A stretch of DNA of 64,000 nt from Actinobacteria bacterium OK074 (GTDB lineage: Bacteria > Actinomycetota > Actinomycetes > Streptomycetales > Streptomycetaceae): positions 1 to 64,000 of the forward strand of contig LJCV01000285.1 of the NCBI GenBank assembly GCA_001298575.1. Direction: 5' to 3'. A program made the position numbers and the translations under genes. The notes under the pieces are model-generated. The model was not told where the DNA came from and made no database searches. It saw only the letters and a list, made by a program, of their open reading frames with translations. Positions 1 to 10,150 of this stretch are shown here, piece by piece. Within the stretch, counting starts at the first letter, position 1; every line of letters begins with the position of its first letter.

Positions 1-2157
1 GCCTCCGCCGCCTGCGCGGCCAGCAGCTCCGCGGCCGCCGCCACCGCCGCCGCGCAGGCCGCGACCGCGTCCGGAGTCGCCCAGTCGCAGGCCGCCGAGG
101 CCAAGCGCCAGGCGGCCATCGCCACCACCGCCGCCAACCGGGCCACCAACGCCGCCTCCACCGCGCAGGCGCTGGCCAACGCGGCGGCCTCGGCCGCGGC
201 GGCCTCGCGGGACGCCGCCAACTCCGCCGCCGCCAACGCCGAGAAGGCGGCCGACGCCGTCGACGAGGCCGTGGCCAACGCGGGCAAGGCCATCGACTTC
301 GCGAACAAGTCCACCGCCCACGCCGCGGAGGCGATCAAGGCCGCCGACGTCGCCACCCAGGCCGTCACGGACGCCGTCGCCGTCGCCAAGGCGGCGCGGG
401 ACGCGGAGCTGGCGCGCCTGGAGCAGGAGCGGCTCCAGGGCCTGGACGAGGCCCGGCTGCTGGCCGAGATCGAGACGCAGGAGCTGGCCGAGTACGCGAA
501 CAAGCGGGCCCAGGAGGCGCAGACCGACCAGGCGACCAAGGACCTGATCGGCGGGGCCGAGAAGGCCCTGTTCACCGACGGCGACCTGGCGCTCGCCGCC
601 ACCCTGGGCCGCAAGGCCGCCACCGCGCTGCTGGCGGCCAACGGCGCCTGGACGCGGGAGGCCGCCCAGTTCGCGCTGTCCGGCAGCGACGACGACGTGT
701 ACTCCTGGATCGACCTCGACCGGGGCGTCGCCCAGGGCCAGGACGACCGCGAGACCGTCCTCTACATCGCCCAGGTGTCCAACCCCGCCATCGCCAAGGC
801 GGCACAGGCCGCGCTGGAGAGCACCAGCTCCACGGCGGTGGGCGACTTCCTCACCTCCGGGGTGATCAAGGCGTCGCAGGACGACAACCGGGTGCAGATC
901 GGCAAGATCATCGACCAGAAGCCCGGCAAGGCCGTCGACAAGGCGGCCAACGACGCGCTGGACGAGAACACCCCGGAAGCGCTCCAGGACTTCTTCGACC
1001 GCACCTACCCCGCCGCCGTACGGGAGGACGACGCGGTCGAGACCGCGACCTCGGTGGCGAACGGAGGCGAATACACCAAGGCGTACGGGGACGTCGCCCT
1101 GGAGGGGCCGACGTGGATGCGCCGGAACTTCGTCCAGGTCGTGCAGTACTCCTCGGCCCAGCTCGACCACGACTCCGCCACCCATGTCGCGGCGATCCAG
1201 GGGGCTATCGCCGCCGCGGCCAAGACCGCCTACACGGCGCAGCAGACCGCCGCGCAGGCGTCGCAGGTGGCGGCGACCGCCCGCGACGCCGCCGCGGAGG
1301 CCCAGGACTGGGCGGACAAGGCCATCGCCGCGGGGACGAAGGCCGGCCAGTACTCCGACCAGGCCCGGGAGAACGCCGACGCGGCGGACAAGTCGGCCGC
1401 GGACGCGCAGGTCTCGGCGAACCAGGCATCGGCCGCTGCGACGACGGCGCGCACCGCCTCCCGCTCGGCCAACTACTCCGCGAACCAGGCGATCGACTCG
1501 GCCCGTTCGGCCCTGGCCTCCTCCTACAGCGCCCAGGCCGCAGCGGCCGACGCCCGCCAGTCCGCGCTCGCGGCGGGCAAGGACGCGGCCACGGCCGCCG
1601 CCGCGGCCAACGAGGCCCGCGCCATCGTCGTCGAGAAGCGCCAGGCGGAGGCCCGCGAGGCCGCCAAGGAGGCCGCCGAGAAGGCACAGGAGGACCGGAA
1701 CAACGGCAACAACCCGGCCGACAACGACAGCAACGACGACGTCAACCAGAACGGCAGCGGCTCCAGTAACGACGAGTGGTACACCGACGCCGGCTGGTGG
1801 GCCGACGCCTTCAACTACGTCAGCATCGGCGCGGCGCTCGTCTCCGCCGGCCTCGGGCTCGCCAGCCTCGTCTTCCCCCCGTTCGCCATCGTGGGGGCCC
1901 CGGCCGCGGCGATCTTCGGTGCCATCGGCATGGGCGCGGGCGCGCTGAGCACGCTGTTCACCGGCATCGAATACGGCTTCACCAGCAGCGAGTTCATGTG
2001 GTCCGCGGCCGGCACCGCGCTGAGCCTGGTCACCTACGGCCAGTCCCGGTGGATCACCCCGGTCGCCAAGCGGGTGGCGCCCGTGGTGAAGCAGGTCGCG
2101 CAGGAGGGCAAGGAACTCGTCTCCTCGATCACCAGCGGGCTGTCGTCGATGTTCTGA
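1..2157 (+). CDS. ALF-repeat, alanine-rich protein (5' end outside window)
   Basis: The frame is open from the first base, so the N-terminus lies upstream; 718 residues are visible. Residues about 1-190 and 400-560 are extremely Ala-rich with regular charged residues, predicting long helices or coiled coil. Residues about 190-290 carry text like the actinobacterial ALF short repeat (AANGAWTREAAQFALSGSDD, then FLTSG). After an Asn/Asp/Gly-rich linker (about 565-595), residues 605-680 are hydrophobic and Gly/Ala-rich, possibly membrane-inserting. ALF proteins have no established function. The layout (long helical stalk, linker, hydrophobic end) resembles surface or secreted effector-type proteins, which is inference. 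The missing N-terminus prevents a signal-peptide check. Confidence 0.8.
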   Translation, partial: ASAACAASSSAAAATAAAQAATASGVAQSQAAEAKRQAAIATTAANRATNAASTAQALANAAASAAAASRDAANSAAANAEKAADAVDEAVANAGKAIDFANKSTAHAAEAIKAADVATQAVTDAVAVAKAARDAELARLEQERLQGLDEARLLAEIETQELAEYANKRAQEAQTDQATKDLIGGAEKALFTDGDLALAATLGRKAATALLAANGAWTREAAQFALSGSDDDVYSWIDLDRGVAQGQDDRETVLYIAQVSNPAIAKAAQAALESTSSTAVGDFLTSGVIKASQDDNRVQIGKIIDQKPGKAVDKAANDALDENTPEALQDFFDRTYPAAVREDDAVETATSVANGGEYTKAYGDVALEGPTWMRRNFVQVVQYSSAQLDHDSATHVAAIQGAIAAAAKTAYTAQQTAAQASQVAATARDAAAEAQDWADKAIAAGTKAGQYSDQARENADAADKSAADAQVSANQASAAATTARTASRSANYSANQAIDSARSALASSYSAQAAAADARQSALAAGKDAATAAAAANEARAIVVEKRQAEAREAAKEAAEKAQEDRNNGNNPADNDSNDDVNQNGSGSSNDEWYTDAGWWADAFNYVSIGAALVSAGLGLASLVFPPFAIVGAPAAAIFGAIGMGAGALSTLFTGIEYGFTSSEFMWSAAGTALSLVTYGQSRWITPVAKRVAPVVKQVAQEGKELVSSITSGLSSMF

Positions 2158-2224
2158 CGACCGCGCCCCGCTGGGGAATCGGCCCGCTGTCCCGGTTCGT
2201 CGCCGGGACGGCGGGTCGGCCGCC

Positions 2225-2266
2225 AGGGCCTACGGGGCGGCCGTGAGGGCCTACGGGGCGGCCGTC
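2225..2266. repeat. Two tandem 21-bp units in the convergent intergenic gap
   Basis: The unit AGGGCCTACGGGGCGGCCGT plus one base occurs twice head to tail, followed by the start of a third copy. It lies between the ALF gene stop and the sdaA stop. Part of the unit (GGCC...GGCC) is self-complementary, so it may fold and help end transcription; no T-run follows. Confidence 0.7.
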
Positions 2267-2296
2267 AGGGCCCTTCCCCTCAGCACTCGATTCCCG

Positions 2297-3679
<1,383 letters not shown>

Positions 3680-3707
3680 GGTTGCTTCTCCAAACGGTGG
3701 GGGCGGG

Positions 3708-3741
3708 CGCCGAGTTCACCCCGGGAAGGGTGAACTCGGCG
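3708..3741 (-). other. Perfect intercistronic hairpin between glyA and sdaA
   Basis: The arms CGCCGAGTTCACCC and GGGTGAACTCGGCG are perfectly complementary over 14 bp with a 6-nt loop. It sits 10 bp beyond the glyA stop and 28 bp before the sdaA start. No U-run follows on the transcribed strand, so partial termination, RNA processing or 3'-end protection of the upstream message are all possible. Confidence 0.85.
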
Positions 3742-3751
3742 ACCTGTGGGG

Positions 3752-5017
3752 CTATTTGCTCAACGCGGGGTACAGCGGGTGCTTGTCCGTGAGTACCTCG
3801 ACCCGGGACTTCAACTCCGCCGCGTCGTAGGACGGCTTCAGCGCCTCGGCGATGACGTCGGCCACCTCCGCGAAGTCCTCGGCCGTGAAGCCGCGGGTCG
3901 CCAGCGCCGGGGTGCCGATGCGCAGGCCCGAGGTGACCATCGGCGGGCGCGGGTCGTTCGGGACGGCGTTGCGGTTGACGGTGATGCCGACCTCGTGGAG
4001 CCGGTCCTCGGCCTGCCTGCCGTCCAGTTCGGACGCGCGCAGGTCGACCAGGAGCAGGTGCACGTCGGTGCCGCCCGACAGCACGTTCACCCCGGCCGCG
4101 CGCGCGTCCGCCGCCGTCAGCCGCTCGGCGAGGATCTTCGCGCCCTCGACCGTACGGCGCTGGCGCTCCTTGAACTCCTCGCTCGCCGCGACCTTGAAGG
4201 ACACCGCCTTGGCTGCGATCACGTGCTCCAGCGGACCGCCCTGGAAGCCCGGGAACACCGAGGAGTTGAGCTTCTTCGCGAACTCCTGCCTGGCGAGGAT
4301 GATGCCGCCGCGCGGGCCGCCCAGCGTCTTGTGCGTGGTGGAGGTGACCACGTCCGCGTACGGCACCGGGTTGGGGTGCAGCCCGGCCGCGACCAGACCC
4401 GCGAAGTGCGCCATGTCGACCCACAGGGCCGCGCCGGTCTCGTCCGCGATCCGGCGGAACTCCGCGAAGTCCAGCTGCCGCGGGTAGGCCGACCAGCCCG
4501 CGATGATCACCTTCGGGCTGTGCTCCTTGGCGAGCTTCTCGACCTCGGCCATGTCGACCAGGCCGCTCGCGTCGTCCACGTGGTAGGCGACCACGTTGAA
4601 CTGCTTGCCGGAGAAGTTCAGCCGCATCCCGTGGGTGAGGTGGCCGCCGTGCGCCAGGTCGAGCCCGAGGATGGTGTCGCCGGGCTGGGCCAGCGCGAAC
4701 AGCGCGGCCTGGTTGGCGGAGGCGCCCGAGTGCGGCTGCACGTTGGCGTACTCGGCGCCGAACAGCTCCTTGACCCGGTCGATCGCGATCTGCTCGGCCA
4801 CGTCCACGTGCTCGCAGCCGCCGTAGTAGCGGCGGCCCGGGTAGCCCTCGGCGTACTTGTTGGTCAGCACCGAGCCCTGGGCCTCCATGACCGCGAGCGG
4901 AGCGAAGTTCTCCGAGGCGATCATCTCCAGGGTGGACTGCTGGCGGTGCAGTTCGGCATCGACGGCGGCGGCGATGTCCGGATCGAGTTCGTGCAGGGGC
5001 GTGTTCAGAAGCGACAT
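3752..5017 (-). CDS. glyA: Serine hydroxymethyltransferase
   Basis: PLP enzyme interconverting serine plus tetrahydrofolate with glycine plus methylene-tetrahydrofolate. From the ATG at 5015-5017 it has 421 residues, standard for GlyA; the frame stays open upstream, but those 32 Arg-rich residues overlap the gcvH end and do not look like protein. STTHKTLGGPRGG holds the PLP lysine (Lys230); HRQQSTLEMIASENF lies near the N-terminus. It starts 14 bp after gcvH. Under a glycine riboswitch it most likely runs toward serine, using the methylene-THF made by the glycine cleavage system. Confidence 0.97.
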   Translation of the reverse strand: MSLLNTPLHELDPDIAAAVDAELHRQQSTLEMIASENFAPLAVMEAQGSVLTNKYAEGYPGRRYYGGCEHVDVAEQIAIDRVKELFGAEYANVQPHSGASANQAALFALAQPGDTILGLDLAHGGHLTHGMRLNFSGKQFNVVAYHVDDASGLVDMAEVEKLAKEHSPKVIIAGWSAYPRQLDFAEFRRIADETGAALWVDMAHFAGLVAAGLHPNPVPYADVVTSTTHKTLGGPRGGIILARQEFAKKLNSSVFPGFQGGPLEHVIAAKAVSFKVAASEEFKERQRRTVEGAKILAERLTAADARAAGVNVLSGGTDVHLLLVDLRASELDGRQAEDRLHEVGITVNRNAVPNDPRPPMVTSGLRIGTPALATRGFTAEDFAEVADVIAEALKPSYDAAELKSRVEVLTDKHPLYPALSK

Positions 5018-5031
5018 GCGGGTCTGTCTCC

Positions 5032-5409
5032 TCAGCCGGCGGAAAAGGCGGTGTACTCGTCGGCGGAGAGCAGGTCGTCCGGCTCCTCCGCGACGCTTAC
5101 CTTGAAGAGCCAACCGCCCTCGAACGGAGCGGAGTTGACCAGCGAGGGGTCCTCCACCACGTCCTCGTTGACCGCGGTGACCGTGCCGGTGACCGGGGCG
5201 TACAGGTCGCTGACCGACTTGGTCGACTCCAGCTCACCGCAGGTCTCGCCCGCGGTCACCGAGTCGCCGACCGCCGGGAGCTGGACGAAGACGACGTCGC
5301 CGAGCGCGTTGGCCGCGTGCTCGGTGATGCCGATCGTCGCCACACCGTCCTCGGCGGCCGACAGCCACTCGTGCTCCTTGCTGTAGCGCAGCTGCTGGGG
5401 GTTGCTCAT
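5032..5409 (-). CDS. gcvH: Glycine cleavage system H protein
   Basis: Lipoyl carrier that shuttles the aminomethyl group between GcvP, GcvT and the lipoamide dehydrogenase. It has 125 residues, the usual size. The lipoylation motif GELESTKS places the modified lysine at residue 64. The start MSNPQQLRYSKEHEW is the classic H-protein N-terminus, with an AGGAGAA ribosome site just upstream. It lies between gcvT and glyA; gcvP is not in the window and must be elsewhere. Confidence 0.97.
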   Translation of the reverse strand: MSNPQQLRYSKEHEWLSAAEDGVATIGITEHAANALGDVVFVQLPAVGDSVTAGETCGELESTKSVSDLYAPVTGTVTAVNEDVVEDPSLVNSAPFEGGWLFKVSVAEEPDDLLSADEYTAFSAG

Positions 5410-5519
5410 GGCCTGAATTCTCCTGTACGCGGGGGAGTGGTGGTGAATGGGGGACTGCTGGACATACGCGTGAGCAGCGGAAATGTGCGCAGGGTCACGC
5501 ACGGACCGCTTTTCAGTGT

Positions 5520-6647
<1,128 letters not shown>

Positions 6648-6667
6648 CGGACGTTCGTCTCCCAGGG

Positions 6668-6700
6668 AGATGGGGATGGCGAGGGAATTCCTCCCCATCT
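6668..6700 (-). promoter_or_regulatory. Expression-platform hairpin of the glycine riboswitch
   Basis: AGATGGGGA (6668-6676) pairs perfectly with TCCCCATCT (6692-6700). The promoter-proximal arm begins where aptamer 2 ends, so pairing should compete with the aptamer's closing stem. The gcvT ribosome site lies immediately after the hairpin. Control of gcvT translation or premature termination are both compatible; there is no clear U-run. Confidence 0.6.
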
Positions 6701-6903
6701 GTCATCGGAACCTGAGAGGTTCATCGTGATGCCCGACGTCCGGGTGTTCACGACTTGCACCTTGGGTGGGACCACCGGACGGCGGCCCGCTTTCCAGATG
6801 TGCCTCGCCCGCGCGGTACGGGGCCTGAGAGATTCAAGGGAGGGACTTGCTCCTTCGGCGCCCCAGCGAGACTGACGAGACTGCTGGGAACTCTCCCGCG
6901 CGG
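6700..6903 (-). ncRNA. Tandem glycine riboswitch
   Basis: Read on the minus strand, aptamer 1 (about 6903-6815) shows GGGAGAG, GCCGAAGGAGCAA and AATCTCTCAGGCCC. Aptamer 2 (about 6795-6700) shows CAAGGTGCAAGTC, AACCTCTCAGG and a final GACAGATG. These are the conserved core pieces of gcvT-type glycine aptamers, here as a classic tandem pair. It lies just upstream of gcvT, the standard place in actinobacteria and bacilli. Glycine binding is expected to switch the degradation operon on. Confidence 0.93.
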
Positions 6904-7134
6904 ATTCAAACGGCCGGTATGCAGTTGGCGCGAACATCGTCGCACACGGCGGCCCGCTTTGTAACTGGCCCCCGGGAAGCCCCCGGCCCGCGCCACGACC
7001 GCCCGCGGCCCGCTTTGTGACGGGGCTGTGGCAGGAACCGAACCGTATCGACGATCACCGTGCCGGTTCTCGTATTACCTTCTCTTTACACTCGATGGGG
7101 ATGGGACTCCCGACCCAGGAGGAGGACGACCACG
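6904..7134. promoter_or_regulatory. Divergent promoter region with a repeated 14-mer
   Basis: This gap separates the riboswitch leader (minus) from the P-loop gene (plus) and should hold both promoters. GCGGCCCGCTTTGT occurs at 6949-6962 and 7005-7018, 56 bp apart. A 12-nt version is at 6782-6793 between the two aptamers. A T-rich stretch near 7070-7095 (TATTACCTTCTCTTTACACT) is a plausible promoter for the rightward gene. No -35/-10 pair is certain. Confidence 0.5.
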
Positions 7135-7803
7135 GTGAACAGGACCACGGCATACGCGACGACCCCGGCCATCGGACTGCCCAAGCAGCCCGGCGCCCCG
7201 GCCCAGGAGGCGTGCGGCCCGCGCCCGGTGGCCGTCGTGCGTGACCTGCGCGAGCGCGCGGGCCGCAGCCCGCACGGCCTGACCTTCGGCCCCCGTGACG
7301 TCGTCGTGGTCACCGGCCTGCCCGGCAGCGGCAAGTCCACGCTCATGCACCGCGCGGTGCGCGGCACCCGCGTCGACTCCCAGGACAGCCGCGACCGCTG
7401 GGACGCCCGCCTCTCCCGCTACCTCCCCTACGGCGCCTACCGCCCGCTGGTCCGCCTCGCCCACTACGCCGGTCTGCACCGGGCGCTGCGCTCCGCCGCG
7501 GGCACGGTCGTGCACGACTGCGGCACCCAGGCATGGGTGCGCCGCTGGCTGGCCCGCGAGGCGAAGCGGCGCGGCGGCACCCTGCACCTGCTGCTCCTGG
7601 ACGTCGCCCCGGACACGGCCCGCGACGGCCAGCGCGAACGCGGTCGCGGTGTCTCCCGCTACGCCTTCCTCCGCCACCGCCGCTCGGCGGCCCGCCTGCT
7701 GCACGCCGTGGAACGGGGCGAACTGCCGTACGGCTGCGCCTCGGCGATCCTCATCGACCGCTCGGCGGCGGACGTCCTGCACCGCATCGACTTCCGGGAA
7801 TGA
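7135..7803 (+). CDS. P-loop ATP-binding protein
   Basis: A 222-residue protein with a clear Walker A motif GLPGSGKST at residues 61-69, followed by DSQDSRDRWDARLSRYLPYG and an HDCGTQAWVRRWLA segment that may supply Walker B-type acids. The overall form resembles small kinases or zeta-like P-loop phosphotransferases, but no specific substrate can be assigned. The start is the GTG at 7135, preceded by GGAGGAGGACG; an ATG 25 codons earlier lacks this support. It is divergent from the glycine operon and followed by the SseB pair. ATP binding is well supported; the function is unknown. Confidence 0.8.
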   Translation: MNRTTAYATTPAIGLPKQPGAPAQEACGPRPVAVVRDLRERAGRSPHGLTFGPRDVVVVTGLPGSGKSTLMHRAVRGTRVDSQDSRDRWDARLSRYLPYGAYRPLVRLAHYAGLHRALRSAAGTVVHDCGTQAWVRRWLAREAKRRGGTLHLLLLDVAPDTARDGQRERGRGVSRYAFLRHRRSAARLLHAVERGELPYGCASAILIDRSAADVLHRIDFRE

Positions 7804-7967
7804 CGGGAGAAGCGGCAGGGGTGAGCGACGGGAGCGAGCCGCGGATTTCCGGGAGCGGGTTGCGGCGACGGGCAGGCTGCGACGATAAGGTCTTCAGCCT
7901 GAACAGCGGTACCTGAACAGCGGTATACGGCCGCGGCAGCGCGGCCCGAGCAGGTGGTAGGCAGCAG

Positions 7968-8741
7968 ATGGACATCCCGGCACAGGCGCACCCCCATCCC
8001 CATTCGCACGGCGGATGGCCCGGCAACGAGCTGGAGGAGGTGCTCTCCGCCTCCCTCGGCATCCCCTCGGCCGCGGCCCGGATCGTGGAGGTACTCGGCC
8101 GGAGCTTCCTGTGGATCCCGCTCCCGAACGGCGGCGGCCCGCGCAGCGGCCCCCTCGACCTGCCCACCCTGGAACTCGACGGGCAGGCGTTCGTCCCGGT
8201 GTTCAGCTCCGAGGAGCAGCTCCGCCAGGTCGCCGGGTCGCACATGTCGTACACCATCGCCCCCGCGGTCGAGTTCGCCCGCGGGCTGCCGCCGCAGCTC
8301 GGCATCGCCATCAACCCGGAGGGCGTGGTCGGCGTGCCGCTGCCGCCGGAGGCCGTCGCCGAACTCGCGCGGCAGGGCCGTACGCCGCTGGACGGGCCCG
8401 CGACCGGGGGCCGGGTGCGGCTGTTCGAGCCCGACTGGCAGGACGACCCGGTGGACTTCCTCGCCGCGGCCTCCGCGGAGTTCGCCGCGACGGGCGCGGT
8501 CGTCACCGCCCGCCGCTGCCTCGCGGCGATCGAGACGGCACCCCCGCTGATGTTCATCGGCGTCGAACTCCTCAGCTGGGAGGCGGACACCCGCACCCTC
8601 CCGCTGGACGCCCTCGGCCGCGCCCTGACCGCGGCCCCCGTCACCTTCCCCGTAAACATGGTCTTCCTGGACGTGGCCCAGGATCCGGTGGGGGAGTGGA
8701 TGCGGGAGCGGGTGCGCCCCTTCTATCAGTTGGGTTACTAA
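7968..8741 (+). CDS. SseB family protein (enhanced serine sensitivity)
   Basis: A 257-residue protein with the SseB N-terminal pattern (LDLPTLELDGQAFVPVFSSE, then GLPPQLGIAINPEG) and a C-terminal region ending AQDPVGEWMRERVRPFY. The His-rich start (HPHPHSHGG) is probably disordered. SseB was named in E. coli for serine sensitivity on overexpression; its biochemical role is not established. Placement one gene from a serine/glycine catabolic operon fits the name but proves nothing. A related protein follows. Confidence 0.85.
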   Translation: MDIPAQAHPHPHSHGGWPGNELEEVLSASLGIPSAAARIVEVLGRSFLWIPLPNGGGPRSGPLDLPTLELDGQAFVPVFSSEEQLRQVAGSHMSYTIAPAVEFARGLPPQLGIAINPEGVVGVPLPPEAVAELARQGRTPLDGPATGGRVRLFEPDWQDDPVDFLAAASAEFAATGAVVTARRCLAAIETAPPLMFIGVELLSWEADTRTLPLDALGRALTAAPVTFPVNMVFLDVAQDPVGEWMRERVRPFYQLGY

Positions 8742-8914
8742 ACGGGCTCCGTGCGGCCTCGGCCGGGACCGGCGCCCCCGCAAGGGCGCAGGCAACGGTG
8801 TGATCGGCCACAGCGAACCCGCAGCCGGCCGACAACGTGCGACCCCCGGGCCAACCCCGAGTTCCCTTTAAGCTGGGCCAAGGCAACCCATTTCGTGAAG
8901 GGGCGGTAAGAACG

Positions 8915-9706
8915 GTGAGCGCTGGCACGGCCGCAGCCGGGCAGGTCGAGCACATGCTGCGCCAGGTCACGCCCGGGCGCTACGACGCCTACGAGGCGCT
9001 GCTCCGCGTACTCGCGACCCCCTCCTCCGGCCAGGTGTGGATGCTGCTCTGGCACGGCCAGGCCGGTTCCCCCGACGCCCAGTACGGGAACATGGAGGTC
9101 GAGGGGTTCAACTACGCGCCCTGCGTGACCTCCGCCCAGGAACTCTCCGCCAGCGGCTGGAACCGGTCCTACGAGGTGGTCGACGGTCTGGACGTGGCCC
9201 GCACCCTCTACCCCGACCACTACGGCCTGTGGCTCAACCCGCACGCGCCCGGCGGCGGCGTCGGCATCCCCTGGCTGGACCTGCGCCGGATCGCCGCCGG
9301 ACTGGAACGGCAGCCCGCGGGCCCGCTGCGGATGTCCGAACCGGTCATCGAGATCCCGCAGTTCTACGCCCTGCTCACGCAGAACGCGCACCGCACCCCC
9401 GTCGTCCGCTCGCTGCGCCGCACCTGGGTGCAGCCCGCGCTGGGCGCGCCCTACCTGGCCATCGGCCTCGACGTGTACGACACCTCGCCGTCCGCGGTGG
9501 ACTCGGTGCGCGCGATGATGCAGGGCTCGGTGGCCGCCGTCCCCGACGGGCTGCCCGTCTCCACCGTCGCGATGACCGACGCCCACGACCCGGTCGCGAT
9601 GTGGCTGCGCGCCCACGCCCGCCCGTTCTACGACCGCGAGGCGCACGCCCAGGCACCCGCCCCGGTGACCGGTGGTTACGGGTACCCGGGTCCCGGCCCG
9701 CGCTGA
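8915..9706 (+). CDS. SseB-related protein (second copy)
   Basis: A 263-residue protein with the same architecture as its neighbour and a matching C-terminus (AHDPVAMWLRAHARPFYDRE versus AQDPVGEWMRERVRPFYQLG). The start is the GTG at 8915, after GAAGGGGCGG; the ATG 26 codons upstream sits before this site. The N-terminal half (QVEHMLRQVTPGRYDAYEAL) differs more from the first copy than the C-terminal half does. The two genes probably arose by an old duplication and may act together. A short tail (YGYPGPGPR) ends the protein. Confidence 0.8.
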   Translation: MSAGTAAAGQVEHMLRQVTPGRYDAYEALLRVLATPSSGQVWMLLWHGQAGSPDAQYGNMEVEGFNYAPCVTSAQELSASGWNRSYEVVDGLDVARTLYPDHYGLWLNPHAPGGGVGIPWLDLRRIAAGLERQPAGPLRMSEPVIEIPQFYALLTQNAHRTPVVRSLRRTWVQPALGAPYLAIGLDVYDTSPSAVDSVRAMMQGSVAAVPDGLPVSTVAMTDAHDPVAMWLRAHARPFYDREAHAQAPAPVTGGYGYPGPGPR

Positions 9707-9719
9707 ACCCGCCGTAACG

Positions 9720-9739
9720 TACTGAACGTCGTTTCAGTA
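9720..9739. other. Short inverted repeat after the SseB pair
   Basis: TACTGAA and TTCAGTA flank a 6-nt centre, 14 bp beyond the stop codon. It may be a weak terminator or a binding site; there is no T-run. Confidence 0.4.
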
Positions 9740-9832
9740 ACGGCCCTGCCCGGGACGCCCCTGAACGGCCCCGGTGATCCCTTGTGCCCCAAGTGCCCCT
9801 GTCCGCAGGACGCTCCGTGATGTTCGGATAAC

Positions 9833-9858
9833 GGAATCCACAGAGGAGCATCACGGTT
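9833..9858 (+). promoter_or_regulatory. Candidate sigma-R-type promoter (GGAAT-N18-GTT)
   Basis: GGAAT (9833-9837), 18 bases, then GTT (9856-9858) exactly match the published consensus for the Streptomyces disulfide-stress factor sigma-R. It is in the right orientation about 290 bp before the transporter start. An eight-base match can occur by chance in a window this size, so this is a candidate only. Confidence 0.4.
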
Positions 9859-10150
9859 GCGCATACTTTCTCCATCAACCCTGGCACGTGATCGCGAGAT
9901 CCCTGAAGACTCGCCACTCAAGCGCGCAGACGAGGTCCCCCGGGGGCCTACGATTCGTTGCGGTCGCCCCGGGCGACCGTCTCCGCGGCCGGCGTACCGG
10001 CGTGCGGGACAGCAGGAGACAGTCGAGCCGCGCGGCCACCCGCATCATCTGCGGGATGCCGTGCGTGCATCGTGAGCAAGCAAGTCGGGCAAGCCGCGAC
10101 CAAGCGGCGGACGTAAGCCGGTCACCACCGGCGAAAGGGGTCGGCACACT

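Larger units (their letters stand above)
9707..10150. other. 444-bp gap upstream of the oligopeptide transporter
   Basis: The gap holds the inverted repeat at 9720-9739, the sigma-R-like promoter at 9833-9858, and a GCCGGT/ACCGGC hairpin about 20 bp before the GTG start of the permease. A 72-codon open frame (9857-10075) has poor third-position GC and no family resemblance, so it is probably untranslated leader. No RNA element was recognised. Confidence 0.6.

Noticed and set aside
5018..5113. 32-residue N-terminal extension of GlyA
   Set aside because: It overlaps gcvH antiparallel frame text, is Arg-rich, and homologous GlyA proteins start at MSLLNTPLHELDPD.
9857..10075. 72-codon frame upstream of the oligopeptide transporter with a possible ribosome site
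   Set aside because: Third positions are not GC-biased, no recognisable protein features; more likely transcript leader.
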